Origin: Pseudoxanthomonas sp. SL93
Lineage (GTDB): Bacteria > Pseudomonadota > Gammaproteobacteria > Xanthomonadales > Xanthomonadaceae
Reading direction: 5' to 3'
NCBI RefSeq assembly: GCF_026625825.1
Contig: NZ_CP113065.1
Coordinates: 1,674,001 to 1,738,000 of the forward strand
DNA: 64,000 nucleotides
The notes below the pieces were generated by a model. The model made no database searches. It saw nothing but the letters and a program-made list of their open reading frames with translations, and had not been told where the DNA came from. Shown here in pieces: positions 22,731 through 31,652 of the stretch; the first letter of the stretch is position 1, and every line of letters begins with the position of its first letter. The translations under genes were made by a program, and so were the position numbers.

Positions 22731-23552
22731 ATGGATGATCTTTTCAGCCGTTCCCCTGAACCCGTCGACGGCATCCGCGTCGGCATCGGTGGATGGACGT
22801 TCGCGCCCTGGCGCAACAATTTCTATCCGGCCGGCATGCCGCAGCGGCGCGAGCTGGAATTCGCCAGCCGGCAGCTGACCGCCATCGAGATCAACGGCAC
22901 GTACTACGGCACGCAGAAGCCGGCCACGTATGCCAAGTGGCGCGACGAAGCGCCGGAGGGTTTCGTGTTCTCGGCGAAAGCCCCCAAGCGCATCATGCAG
23001 GCGCGTTCGCTGGCGTCGGTGCAGTCACAGGTGGAGGACTTCATCGGTGGCATCAGCGAACTCGGCGCGAAGCTGGGACCGCTGGTCTGGCAGTTCGAAA
23101 AAGGACGACGCGTGGAGCAGGCCGAACTGGATGCCTTCCTGGGCGCACTGCCGCGTGAATGGAACGGACGCCCCCTGCGGCACGCGCTGGAGATCCGCGA
23201 TCCGGCAGCGGTCGACGAGGCGTTGATCGCGCTGGCACGGCGACACAACGTGGCCACCGTTTTCACCGATTCGACCGAGCACCCGTCCTTCGCCGACCTG
23301 ACGGCGGACTTCGCCTACGCGCGCCTGATGCGTTCGCAGCCCATCGACACCGGCTACCCGCCCGCCGAACTGGCCCAGTGGGCATCGCGCGCCAAGGCAT
23401 GGGCCGCGGGCGAGGACGTGCCGGAGCTGCCGCACGTGGCGAGCGGCAGTGGCGACGTGCCACGGCGTGACGTGTTCGTGTTCTTCATCAGCAGCGCGAA
23501 GGAACGCAACCCGGCGGCCGCGATGGAGTTGATCCGCCTGCTGGGTGCCTGA
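22731..23552 (+). CDS. DUF72 (YecE-like) family protein
   Basis: A 273-residue cytoplasmic TIM-barrel-like protein. GIRVGIGGWTFAPWRNNFYPAGM (about residues 14-36, quoted here in part), ATYAKWRDEAPEGFVFSAKAP and LGPLVWQFEKGRR follow the DUF72 pattern, which is usually 240-290 residues. Its biochemical role is unknown; structural relatives are endonuclease-like. It starts 15 bp after the VOC stop and may be the third gene of the AraC-led run, though the ATG has no strong ribosome binding site. Confidence 0.88.
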   Translation: MDDLFSRSPEPVDGIRVGIGGWTFAPWRNNFYPAGMPQRRELEFASRQLTAIEINGTYYGTQKPATYAKWRDEAPEGFVFSAKAPKRIMQARSLASVQSQVEDFIGGISELGAKLGPLVWQFEKGRRVEQAELDAFLGALPREWNGRPLRHALEIRDPAAVDEALIALARRHNVATVFTDSTEHPSFADLTADFAYARLMRSQPIDTGYPPAELAQWASRAKAWAAGEDVPELPHVASGSGDVPRRDVFVFFISSAKERNPAAAMELIRLLGA

Positions 23553-23571
23553 TCCGGCACCGACGCACGCG

Positions 23572-24873
23572 TCAGTAGCGCAGCGGATGCTTCATGGCCA
23601 CGAAGGTGGCCACCGCGATGCCGACCACGCAGGTCAGTGCCACGTAATGCGCCGGTGCCAGGCCGCCCCAGCTGCGGGAAAGCAGCCCGATCAGCGGCGG
23701 CGTCAGGCCGCCGAAGACCGCGTACGCCACGTTGTACGAGAACGACAGGCCCGAAAAGCGTACCACCGGCGGAAACGCCGCCACCATCAGGGCCGGCACC
23801 ACGCCCACCACACCACAGCAGAAACCCGCCAGTGCGTAGAGCGCCACGAAGCCCGATCCGTCGCCTATCGCCAGGTGCAGGTACAGCGCATATACGCTCG
23901 CGGCCAGCGCAAGGGAACCCGCCAGCAGCGCGCGCGCCACGCCGAACCGATCCACCGCCCACCCCGCGCACAGGCATCCGACGATCAGCGCGGCGGTCGC
24001 CACGCTGTTGCCATGGAACGCCACCGCCGGCGGAACGCCGAACGCGCCCTGCACCAGCGTCGGCGTCATCAGCACCACCACCACGATGGCCGCCGTCAGC
24101 TGCCACGACGCCAGCATCGACAGCACCACCGCCGTGCGATGCCCGGCCAGCACCTGTTTCACCGGCAATTGCCGGGACAACTGCTTGCGCGCACGCATCT
24201 CTTCGAAGACCGGCGTTTCGTGCAGCCAGCGACGCAGCCAGACCGCCACGAAGCCGAACACGCCGCCCAGCAGGAACGGGACACGCCAGACCCACGCCTC
24301 GACCTGCTCCGGCGCATAGTGTCCGTTGATCCAGGCGGCGAGCAGCGAACCGATCAGGATCCCGGCCGTCAGTCCGGCCGTCAGCGTGGCGCAGGCAAAG
24401 CCCATGCGCCGCCGCGGTACGTGCTCGGCCACGAACACCCACGCACCGGGCACTTCGCCACCCACCGCAATGCCCTGCACGACGCGCAGCACCAGCAGCA
24501 ACACCGGTGCCATCACGCCGATCTGCGCGTAGGTGGGCAGCAGGCCGATCAGCAGCGTGGGTACCGACATCAGGAAGACGCTCAGCGTGAACATGCGCTT
24601 GCGACCCAGGCGGTCGCCGAAATGCGCCATCACGATGCCACCCAGCGGCCGGGCCAGGTAGCCGGCGGCGAAGATGCCGTACACCTGCAGCTGCGCCAGC
24701 CACGGCGACATGCCTTCGGGAAAGAACAGCACGCTGAGTACGCGGGTGAAGAACACGAACACGACGAAGTCGTAGAACTCCAGCGCACCACCCAGGGCGG
24801 ACAGCGCCAGCGTCCTGGCGTCGCTGCGATTGAAAGGGCGTCCGGCGCTGGATGCGCGCATGTCGTGCGTCAT
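23572..24873 (-). CDS. MFS transporter of the metabolite:H+ symporter (MHS) family
   Basis: A 433-residue inner-membrane carrier with twelve helices. The MHS signatures are clear: GALEFYDFVVFVFFTRVLS in helix 1, HFGDRLGRKRMFTLSVFLM in loop 2-3, and VLRVVQGIAVGGEVPGAWVFVAEHVP around helix 4-5. The family, which includes ProP, KgtP and ShiA, imports organic acids, shikimate or osmolytes with protons. ATG at 24873 starts the conserved region; a longer reading only adds translated intergenic sequence. The Pr6Pr gene ends 8 bp before its start, so the two are probably co-transcribed. Confidence 0.9.
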   Translation of the reverse strand: MTHDMRASSAGRPFNRSDARTLALSALGGALEFYDFVVFVFFTRVLSVLFFPEGMSPWLAQLQVYGIFAAGYLARPLGGIVMAHFGDRLGRKRMFTLSVFLMSVPTLLIGLLPTYAQIGVMAPVLLLVLRVVQGIAVGGEVPGAWVFVAEHVPRRRMGFACATLTAGLTAGILIGSLLAAWINGHYAPEQVEAWVWRVPFLLGGVFGFVAVWLRRWLHETPVFEEMRARKQLSRQLPVKQVLAGHRTAVVLSMLASWQLTAAIVVVVLMTPTLVQGAFGVPPAVAFHGNSVATAALIVGCLCAGWAVDRFGVARALLAGSLALAASVYALYLHLAIGDGSGFVALYALAGFCCGVVGVVPALMVAAFPPVVRFSGLSFSYNVAYAVFGGLTPPLIGLLSRSWGGLAPAHYVALTCVVGIAVATFVAMKHPLRY

Positions 24874-24880
24874 GGGCAGG

Positions 24881-25534
24881 TCACTCGGGTCGGGCGGCGT
24901 TCCGCCTCGCCAATGCCCGATCCAGCGCCACCAGCAGCACACCCACCAGCAGGAAGAGCAGCAGTACGGCGGTCGAGTTCAGCAGTGTTTTCATCCACCC
25001 TAGCTGGCCGACATCCAGGAACGGGTACGGGTATTCGTCCACCCATGCCCCGCGCAGGAACACCCACGCCGTATACAGCGCCGGGAAGACCAGCCATCCC
25101 ACCACGTCGCGCAACGTCAGCGTGCCATGCGGCACCAGCCCCAGCCACCACACTCCGTACAGCAGCGGCGTGGCGTAGTGCAGCCCGCTGTCCGCCCACC
25201 ACTGCGCACCCTGCGGTTCCCACAGCTTGCTCAGCACGAACGTGTACACCAGGCCGGTGACGCCGATGTAAAGCGCCACGGCCGCGCGCACCCGCGCGCG
25301 CGCGAAGAAGCCGTCGCGCGCCAGCACCCCATGCAGGGTCACCAGCGCCACCGCGATGTTGCTCAGGATGGTGAAGTAGCTGAAGAACCGCACGCTGCCC
25401 AGCAACGGCCCGATGTTCGAACGCGTGGCCTGCAGGATGAGCACGTACTGCAGTACCAGCGATGCGAGGGAGACGGCGCAGACCAATGCCGCGCTCCATC
25501 GCGTGGCCGGGGACAGAGGGGACGCGTCGGGCAT
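24881..25534 (-). CDS. Pr6Pr family membrane protein
   Basis: A 217-residue protein with six predicted helices. Conserved blocks are SVRFFSYFTILSNIAVAL (helix 2), DSGLHYATPLLYGVWWL (helix 4 region) and AWVDEYPYPFLDV, the PYPF motif that characterises the Pr6Pr and FAR-17a/AIG1-like proteins. Related eukaryotic AIG1 proteins hydrolyse fatty acid esters of hydroxy fatty acids; bacterial function is not known. AGGAG precedes the ATG. It lies upstream of the MFS gene on the same strand. Confidence 0.8.
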   Translation of the reverse strand: MPDASPLSPATRWSAALVCAVSLASLVLQYVLILQATRSNIGPLLGSVRFFSYFTILSNIAVALVTLHGVLARDGFFARARVRAAVALYIGVTGLVYTFVLSKLWEPQGAQWWADSGLHYATPLLYGVWWLGLVPHGTLTLRDVVGWLVFPALYTAWVFLRGAWVDEYPYPFLDVGQLGWMKTLLNSTAVLLLFLLVGVLLVALDRALARRNAARPE

Positions 25535-25643
25535 CGCGGGCTCCTGGTGTGTGGCGCAGAGGATGCCATGGATGGGGGCGAAGGCAACGATGCCCTCGCC
25601 GTTGTCGTCGCCAGCGGCAGGCGGATTCGGCGACAATGCCGCC

Positions 25644-26603
25644 ATGCCCATGCCCCCGACCACCAAGGCCCAGTTGCAGATCCATTCCTGCGTGCTGCTC
25701 TGGGGCTTCACCCCCATCCTTGGCAAGCTGATCACGCTGTCCGCCCTGCCGCTGGTGTGGTGGCGCATGTTGATCGTGGTCGCGGCATTGGCCCTGCTGC
25801 CGCGCGTCTGGCGCGGACTGCGTGCGATGTCGGCCAGGCTGATCCTCGCCTACTGCGGCATCGGCGTGGTGGTCGCGCTGCACTGGCTGACCTTCTACGG
25901 CGCCATCAAGCTGTCCAATGCCTCGGTGGCGGTGACCTGCATCGCGCTGGCGCCGGCCTTCACCTCGGTGATCGAACCCTGGCTGACGCGGCGTCCGTTC
26001 TCGGTGCGCGAACTGCTGTTCGGGCTGGCCGTGTTGCCGGGCGTGGCGCTGGTGGTCGGCGGCATTCCCGACGGCATGCGCCTGGGCGTGCTGGTCGGGG
26101 CCATCTCGGCCCTGCTGGTGGCCATCTTCGGCCCGCTGAACAAGCGCCTGATCGACCACGGCGAACCACTGACCATCACCGGACTGGAACTCGGCGCGGG
26201 CACGCTGCTGCTGACGGTGCTGGCGCCGTTGATGCCGATGGTCTTCCCTTCGTTCGCCGGCGACCTGTTCACCCTGCCCAGCCTGCATGACGGCTTGCTG
26301 CTGCTGGTGCTGTCGCTGCTGTGCACGCTGCTGCCGTTCGCGCTGTCGCTGGTCGCGCTGCGCCACCTGAGCGCCTACGGTGTGCAGCTGGTGACCAACC
26401 TGGAGCCGGTCTACGCCATCGTGCTGGCGATCGTGCTGCTGGGCGAACAACGCGAACTGACGCCGCTGTTCTACCTGGGCGTGGCGATCATCCTCGCCGC
26501 GGTATTCCTGCACCCGCTGCTCGGTAGCCGCCGTTCGCGGCAGGAAGACATCCACCACCCCGAGGTGCTGGGGACGTCCGAAGCCAAGGGCATGGTGGAC
26601 TGA
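25644..26603 (+). CDS. EamA/DMT-family transporter
   Basis: A 319-residue inner-membrane protein with ten helices in two EamA repeats. HSCVLLWGFTPILGKLITL opens the first repeat; LVTNLEPVYAIVLAIVLLGE closes the second, a strongly conserved EamA element. A short charged tail of about 35 residues extends beyond the last helix (RRSRQEDIHHPEVLG). It probably exports a metabolite. It differs in sequence from the EamA gene at 16136 and is not a recent duplicate. It is divergent from the Pr6Pr gene and convergent with the usp gene. Confidence 0.88.
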   Translation: MPMPPTTKAQLQIHSCVLLWGFTPILGKLITLSALPLVWWRMLIVVAALALLPRVWRGLRAMSARLILAYCGIGVVVALHWLTFYGAIKLSNASVAVTCIALAPAFTSVIEPWLTRRPFSVRELLFGLAVLPGVALVVGGIPDGMRLGVLVGAISALLVAIFGPLNKRLIDHGEPLTITGLELGAGTLLLTVLAPLMPMVFPSFAGDLFTLPSLHDGLLLLVLSLLCTLLPFALSLVALRHLSAYGVQLVTNLEPVYAIVLAIVLLGEQRELTPLFYLGVAIILAAVFLHPLLGSRRSRQEDIHHPEVLGTSEAKGMVD

Positions 26604-26608
26604 CAACG

Positions 26609-26629
26609 GGCGCCCGCGGGTCGGGCGCC
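26609..26629. terminator. Hairpin between convergent EamA and usp genes
   Basis: Perfect 8-bp GC stem GGCGCCCG / CGGGCGCC around CGGGT, 6 bp after the EamA stop codon. Neither side has a T-run. A bidirectional weak terminator is the likely role. Confidence 0.5.
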
Positions 26630-26639
26630 GCCGTGCATG

Positions 26640-27062
26640 TCAGCGTGCCACGACCACCGGCACCGGGCTGGTCGCGATTACCTTCAGGGCCACCGAACCT
26701 ACCAGCAGCTGCTTCAGTGCACCGCGCCCATGCGTGCCCATGACGATCAGGTCGGCCTTGCCGGCCTTGGCCTGCTTGACGATGCTTTCCGCGGGTTCGC
26801 CCACCAGCACCTTCTCGGTGTAGGGGAGTTGTGCGCGCTTGAGCGCCGTGCGCGCCTTCTTCAGGGCGTAGGCGCCGTTCTCTGCGTGGTAGCGCTGCAC
26901 CCCATCGCTCCCCAACTCCAGCGCGACCGAGCGCAGCAGCGGCGGATCGGCATACAGCAGCGTCACGGCAGGGAGTTCCGCCAACGCCTTGGACAGTTGC
27001 ACGACGTGACGCACGGCGGCCAGGCCGATATCGCTGCCGTCCACGGCCAACAGGATCTTCAT
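26640..27062 (-). CDS. Universal stress protein (UspA family)
   Basis: A 140-residue cytoplasmic protein. MKILLAVDGSDIGLAAVRHV is the first strand and ATP-loop, and IVMGTHGRGALKQLLVGSVA carries the nucleotide-binding signature G-2x-G-9x-GS, so ATP binding is predicted. GGAGAA precedes the ATG at 27062. Usp proteins accumulate in starvation or oxidative stress. The gene is single, convergent with the EamA gene and 87 bp from the GGDEF gene on the same strand. Confidence 0.93.
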   Translation of the reverse strand: MKILLAVDGSDIGLAAVRHVVQLSKALAELPAVTLLYADPPLLRSVALELGSDGVQRYHAENGAYALKKARTALKRAQLPYTEKVLVGEPAESIVKQAKAGKADLIVMGTHGRGALKQLLVGSVALKVIATSPVPVVVAR

Positions 27063-27149
27063 GGATGTTCTCCGGTGACAGGCAGCGCCCTGTTGCCCTG
27101 CCCTGTCCCACAGCATGCGCCCGACGGGGCGCGGCCGCATTGATCCGGA

Positions 27150-28232
27150 TCAAGCCGCCTGGTTGGAGAGCGCCACCACGCGGTCGCGGCCGCTGCGCTT
27201 GGCCTCGTACAGCGCGGTATCGGCACGCTTGAACATCGCCTCGGCGTCGTCGCCGCGCACCATCGCGGTCAGGCCGATGCTGACCGAGATGGGCAGGCCG
27301 ATGGGCAGCAGCGACACGCTCTGGCGGACGAACTCGCATTGCAGGCGCGCCTCTTCCAGCGAAGCACCCGGCATCAGCACCACGAACTCCTCGCCGCCGT
27401 AGCGCGCCGCCAGTCCCTTGCCCGCCACCTGCGCTTTCAGCATGTCGGCCAGCGCAACCAGCACGCGGTCGCCTTCGTCATGGCCATGCAGGTCGTTGAC
27501 CATCTTGAAGTGGTCCACGTCCAGCACCGCGATGGCCAGGCGCTCACCCGTCTCGCGCGATTTCTCCTGCGCAGCGGCCAACGCCGCACCGAACGCACGA
27601 CGGTTGGGCAGCCCTGTCAGCGGGTCGGTACGGGTCTGTTCGGAAAGCTCGGCATTCTGCGTTTCCAGCTCATGATGGTAATGGTGCAGCTGCTGTTCGT
27701 ACCACTCGCGCTCGCGCAGCTGCAGGCTCAGCTGGCGGCTCACCTGGCGCAGCTCCAGCAAGTGCGTGACCTGCCGCGACAGAGCGTCGAGTGCGGACAG
27801 TTGGAATGCATCCAGGTGGCGCGGCTGATCGTCCACCAGGCACAGCGCGCCCAACGCGAAACCATCGGCGGTCACCAGCGGCGCACCTGCGTAGAAGCGG
27901 ATGCCGTTCTCGGCAGTCACCAGCGGGTTGTCGGCAAAGCGTGCGTCGCGGGTGGCATCCGCCACCACCGTCATCGTGTCGGGGCTGAGGATGGTATGCG
28001 CGCAGAACGAGGTGTCCAGCGACGGGTCCGGCTGTTCCATGCCGACCTGTGCCTTGAACCATTGCCGGTCGCGGTCGATCAGCGTGACCGCCGCCATGGG
28101 GACCCCGCAGATGGCGGCGGCGATCTGCACCAGGTCATCGAACGCCCGCTCCGGCTCGCTGTCGAGGATGTCGAAGCTGCGCAATGCGGCCAGCCGCTCT
28201 TCCTCGTTGTCGGGCTTGCGCGGTGCGCTCAT
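27150..28232 (-). CDS. GAF-GGDEF diguanylate cyclase
   Basis: A 360-residue cytoplasmic enzyme. A GAF domain (about residues 20-165; AAVTLIDRDRQWFKAQVG, FYAGAPLVTADGFALGALC) is joined by a coiled-coil linker (166-210) to a GGDEF domain. The catalytic motif RYGGEEF is intact at 279-283, so c-di-GMP synthesis from two GTP is expected. The allosteric I-site RxxD, normally five residues before the motif, is absent (AGKG), implying no product inhibition by that route. It has no membrane segment. RluF lies upstream on the same strand, and two further GGDEF genes follow that. Confidence 0.92.
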   Translation of the reverse strand: MSAPRKPDNEEERLAALRSFDILDSEPERAFDDLVQIAAAICGVPMAAVTLIDRDRQWFKAQVGMEQPDPSLDTSFCAHTILSPDTMTVVADATRDARFADNPLVTAENGIRFYAGAPLVTADGFALGALCLVDDQPRHLDAFQLSALDALSRQVTHLLELRQVSRQLSLQLREREWYEQQLHHYHHELETQNAELSEQTRTDPLTGLPNRRAFGAALAAAQEKSRETGERLAIAVLDVDHFKMVNDLHGHDEGDRVLVALADMLKAQVAGKGLAARYGGEEFVVLMPGASLEEARLQCEFVRQSVSLLPIGLPISVSIGLTAMVRGDDAEAMFKRADTALYEAKRSGRDRVVALSNQAA

Positions 28233-28323
28233 GCCATTGTCTTGGGTGAAAAGTTGCAGGCCAGTATGCCGAGTTTCCGCCGGGTGTTGTCGCACCGGGA
28301 CGCGACGGACGTCACGTCGTCGC

Positions 28324-29043
28324 TCACCAGCTCTCCTGCTGCGGCAGCAATCCGCGCAGTTCCTGGTCGGTCAGATTGCGCCAGCGGCCCGGCTTTAGGT
28401 CGCCCAGCTTGATGTTGTCGATGCGCACGCGGCGCAGCTGGGTGACGCGGTAGTCGAACGCGGCCGCCATCAGGCGGATCTGCCGGTTGAGGCCCTGGGT
28501 CAGCGTGATGCGGAAGCCGAACTTGGCGATGCGGCTGGCCCGGCACGGCAGGGTCATCTGCCCGTGCACGCGCACGCCGCGTGCCATGCTGCGCAGGAAT
28601 TCGTCGGTCACCGGCTTGTTGACGGCGACCAGGTATTCCTTTTCGTGGTGGTTCTCGGCGCGCAGGATCTTGTTGACGATGTCGCCGTTGCTGGTCAGCA
28701 GGATCAGGCCTTCGGAGTCCTTGTCCAGCCGTCCGATCGGAAAGATGCGCTGCTCGTGGCCGATGAACTCGACGATGTTGTCCTTCACCGACGACTCGGT
28801 CGTACAGGTGATGCCGACGGGTTTGTTCAGCACGATGTAGACGTGCTTGCGCTTGCCGGCCTTGGCGGCACGCGCCTTCAACGGCTGGCCGTCGACCAGC
28901 ACCTGGTCGTCCGGGCCGACCACCGCGCCCACGCCGGCGGCGATGCCATTCACGGTGACCCGGCGCTCGGCGATCAGCCGGTCGGCCTCGCGGCGGGAAC
29001 AGAAGCCGGTTTCGGCGATGTGTTTGTTCAGGCGTTCGCTCAT
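28324..29043 (-). CDS. rluF: 23S rRNA pseudouridine synthase RluF-like
   Basis: A 239-residue RNA-modifying enzyme. An S4 RNA-binding domain occupies residues 1-60 (MSERLNKHIAETGFCSRREA, then VDGQPLK), and the catalytic domain follows with the active-site Asp107 in PIGRLDKDSEGLILLTSNG. The sequence NHHEKEYLVAVNKPV and the LTQGLNRQIRLMAAAFDYRV segment suit RluF, which modifies U2604 of 23S rRNA, rather than RluB/RluE. RsuA-type 16S specificity is the alternative. It starts 54 bp after the preceding GGDEF-EAL stop and is likely in the same transcriptional direction. Confidence 0.85.
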   Translation of the reverse strand: MSERLNKHIAETGFCSRREADRLIAERRVTVNGIAAGVGAVVGPDDQVLVDGQPLKARAAKAGKRKHVYIVLNKPVGITCTTESSVKDNIVEFIGHEQRIFPIGRLDKDSEGLILLTSNGDIVNKILRAENHHEKEYLVAVNKPVTDEFLRSMARGVRVHGQMTLPCRASRIAKFGFRITLTQGLNRQIRLMAAAFDYRVTQLRRVRIDNIKLGDLKPGRWRNLTDQELRGLLPQQESW

Positions 29044-29097
29044 CCCGGCATTATCGGCGATCCGCGCGGCCAGGTGGCTGCCCCGCCCCGCGCGCCG

Positions 29098-31533
29098 TCA
29101 GGCGGGGACCAGTTGGGGGCGGGTCGCGCCGTGGCGGATCAGCTCGCTCAAGGGGCAAGGCACATGTACGGCGTAACCCTGCACGTAGCGGATGCCCAGC
29201 GCCGCCAGCTGCTGCACGACGTCGTCCGACTCCACCCATTCGGCGATGGTCACCTTGCCCAGCGCCTGCCCCATCTGGCTCATCGAGCGCACCAGGGCCA
29301 GGTCGGCTTCGCCGTTGGCCAGGTCGCGGATGAAGGCGCCGTCGATCTTCAGGATGTCCACCGGCAACCGCTTCAGGTAGGCGAACGACGACAGGCCGCT
29401 GCCGAAATCATCCAGCGCGATGCGCCCCCCGCGCGCGCGCATCGCTTCGATGAAGCGGCACGCATCGGGCAGGTTGCCGATCACGGCCGTCTCGGTGATC
29501 TCGAAGCACAGCTTGCGGGCCACGCCGGGATGCCGGTCCAGCTGCGATGCGACGTGTGCGAGGAATACAGGGTCGGCCACCGACTGCGCCGACACGTTCA
29601 CGTGGCACAGGTCGAGTTCGGCCAAGTGGGCGGGGTCGGCCGAGAGCTGCGCGACCACCGCATCCACGACGTAGCGGTCCAGCGCCATCGCCTGACCATG
29701 CCGCTCCATCGCCGGAAGGAAGGTGCCCGGCGCGTGCAGCTGGCCCTCGCGGTCGAGCAGGCGCACCAGCACCTCGTACTGCAGGCGGCCCGGGTCGTCG
29801 ACCGCGACGATCAGCTGCGCATGCAGCAGCAGGCGATGTTCGGCGATGGCCAGCTGGGTGTTCGCCACCCATTCCAGTTCGCGGCGCCGGCGCGACAGGC
29901 TCTGGTCGGACTCGCGGTAGCAGCGGATGCGGTTGCGACCTTCCTCCTTGGCGACATAGCACGCCGCATCCGCCGCGCGCAGCAGCCAGTCGACATCGGG
30001 CGCCTCGCCATTGAGTTCGGCCACGCCGATGCTGCAGTTGAGGCCGAACGTACGCCCGTCACAGGCGAACGCGGCGCGCGCAAGCGCCGTCTGCACCCGC
30101 CCCATCGCGGCCTCCGCCGCTTCCAGTGACGTGTCATGCAGCAGTACCGCGAATTCATCGCCACCCAGCCGGCCCAGCCAGTCGCCACGTCGCAGCTGCG
30201 CCGACAACACGTGCGCGAAATGGCAGAGATAACGGTCGCCCGCCGCATGGCCGCAGGTGTCGTTGATCAGCTTGAACTGGTCCAGGTCGACATAGCACAG
30301 CGCGTGCGGCGAGGCGTGGTTGCGTGCATGCGCGAGCGCGTGGCCCAGGCGGCGACCGATTTCGCGCCGGTTGATCAGCCCGGTGAGTTCGTCGTGGCTG
30401 GCCTGGTAAGCGATCTCGCAGGCGAGTTCGTGCGCTTCGGAGACGTCTTCCACCAGCGCGAACATCTGGTCGGCGGCGGGCTGCGGGCCTGCGATGACCG
30501 AGGCCGTCCAGCGCACCCAGCGGATGCTGCCGTCGGCGCGCAGCAGGCGGCGCTCGCCCGGTTGCACCATGCGCGTCCAGTCGATGCCGCCGCCCGCGGA
30601 CAGCGGCAGATCCTCCGGGTGCAGCACGTCCGCCAGCGTCCGCAGGCGCAGCGACGGCAACGGCATATCGAGGATCTGGGCCAGGGCTTCGTTGGACTGG
30701 GTGAAGCGCCCGTCGCGGTCCATCTTCAGCATGCCTACCGCCGACTGGTGGAATGCCAGGCGGAACTCGCTCTCGGTTTCGCGTACGTGGCGCAGCGTGC
30801 GGCGCATCACGTGGAGCGCATAGCCGGCCAGCAGCACGAAGGCGATGCCGCTCAGCACCAGCAGCACATGCCGCATGAAGTTCGCGCCGTCGGCGAGCGA
30901 GCGCGAGAACGCCAGCTCGACCGGCCGCACGCGCGCATCGATCACGCGCAGGCGCTCCTGGTAGTGGTGCACGCTGGCCGCGTCGAGCGGACCGCGCCGC
31001 GACCGCTGCTCCAGTTCGTCCGCCAGCTGCACCAGTTGCAGGATTTCGGTTTCGGCTTGGCGCCAGTAGTGCACCGACTGTTTGAAATAGGGGGCGCCGG
31101 ACAATACGCGGTACATCCGGATCAGGCGGTCGATGTCATCCGGGGCATTGTTGCCGCGCAGGAACCCGGCACGCGCGGCGGCCAGATCCACCGGGCTGCG
31201 CTCCAGCGCCAGCCTGCCATCGCGGTCGCCGAGGGGGACATCCAGCGCTTCGCGGGCGTCGGCAAGGTCGGACGGATCGGCGTGGCCGGCGTACCGGTAC
31301 AGGCTGTGCACCGCCCGCTGCTGGGCCTTGGACCAATGGCTCTCGCCGATGATGTAGGCGGTGGCACCGGCCTGGGTTTCCAGGATGGCCGCCGTCAGCA
31401 GCGCGCCGAATGCGGACAGGACGATGAGGGCGGCGACCCGGATGGGGAGTCGCTGCAGGCCGCGTTGATTCGCTTCTCCGGCGGTGCCGTCTGCCGTGCG
31501 TGCGCCTGCGGGATGTGTTCCTTCAATGTCCAC
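29098..31533 (-). CDS. PAS-GGDEF-EAL cyclic-di-GMP enzyme, membrane-anchored
   Basis: An 811-residue protein: helix at about residues 30-50, a periplasmic helical domain (50-215), a second helix (220-245), PAS (255-370), GGDEF and EAL. GGDEF is intact (RLGGDEF, 457-461) and the I-site RRGD lies exactly five residues before it. The EAL domain keeps ExLxR (YEVLVR, 586-591), FEITETAV, LDDFGSGLSSFAYLKRL, KID and QGYAVHVP; the usual AEGVE reads AEWVES. Both making and breaking c-di-GMP are possible, with the periplasmic domain as sensor. The start is unsupported by a strong ribosome site, and an alternative start further in would still keep the first helix. Confidence 0.92.
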   Translation of the reverse strand: MDIEGTHPAGARTADGTAGEANQRGLQRLPIRVAALIVLSAFGALLTAAILETQAGATAYIIGESHWSKAQQRAVHSLYRYAGHADPSDLADAREALDVPLGDRDGRLALERSPVDLAAARAGFLRGNNAPDDIDRLIRMYRVLSGAPYFKQSVHYWRQAETEILQLVQLADELEQRSRRGPLDAASVHHYQERLRVIDARVRPVELAFSRSLADGANFMRHVLLVLSGIAFVLLAGYALHVMRRTLRHVRETESEFRLAFHQSAVGMLKMDRDGRFTQSNEALAQILDMPLPSLRLRTLADVLHPEDLPLSAGGGIDWTRMVQPGERRLLRADGSIRWVRWTASVIAGPQPAADQMFALVEDVSEAHELACEIAYQASHDELTGLINRREIGRRLGHALAHARNHASPHALCYVDLDQFKLINDTCGHAAGDRYLCHFAHVLSAQLRRGDWLGRLGGDEFAVLLHDTSLEAAEAAMGRVQTALARAAFACDGRTFGLNCSIGVAELNGEAPDVDWLLRAADAACYVAKEEGRNRIRCYRESDQSLSRRRRELEWVANTQLAIAEHRLLLHAQLIVAVDDPGRLQYEVLVRLLDREGQLHAPGTFLPAMERHGQAMALDRYVVDAVVAQLSADPAHLAELDLCHVNVSAQSVADPVFLAHVASQLDRHPGVARKLCFEITETAVIGNLPDACRFIEAMRARGGRIALDDFGSGLSSFAYLKRLPVDILKIDGAFIRDLANGEADLALVRSMSQMGQALGKVTIAEWVESDDVVQQLAALGIRYVQGYAVHVPCPLSELIRHGATRPQLVPA

Positions 31534-31652
31534 GTGCCGCTCCCTTCGTGTCAGGCGGCTGGCGCGGTGCGACCGCCACCTTCCACCCCCGGGTCATCGG
31601 CCGCGAACCCGCGGGCTTGAGCGCGGTGGGCGCCCCGCGTGGCCGCAGGGCG

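Noticed and set aside
23545..25260. Long plus-strand open frame opposite the MFS and Pr6Pr genes
   Set aside because: Antisense to two genes with clear family motifs; compositionally biased and without a plausible start signal.
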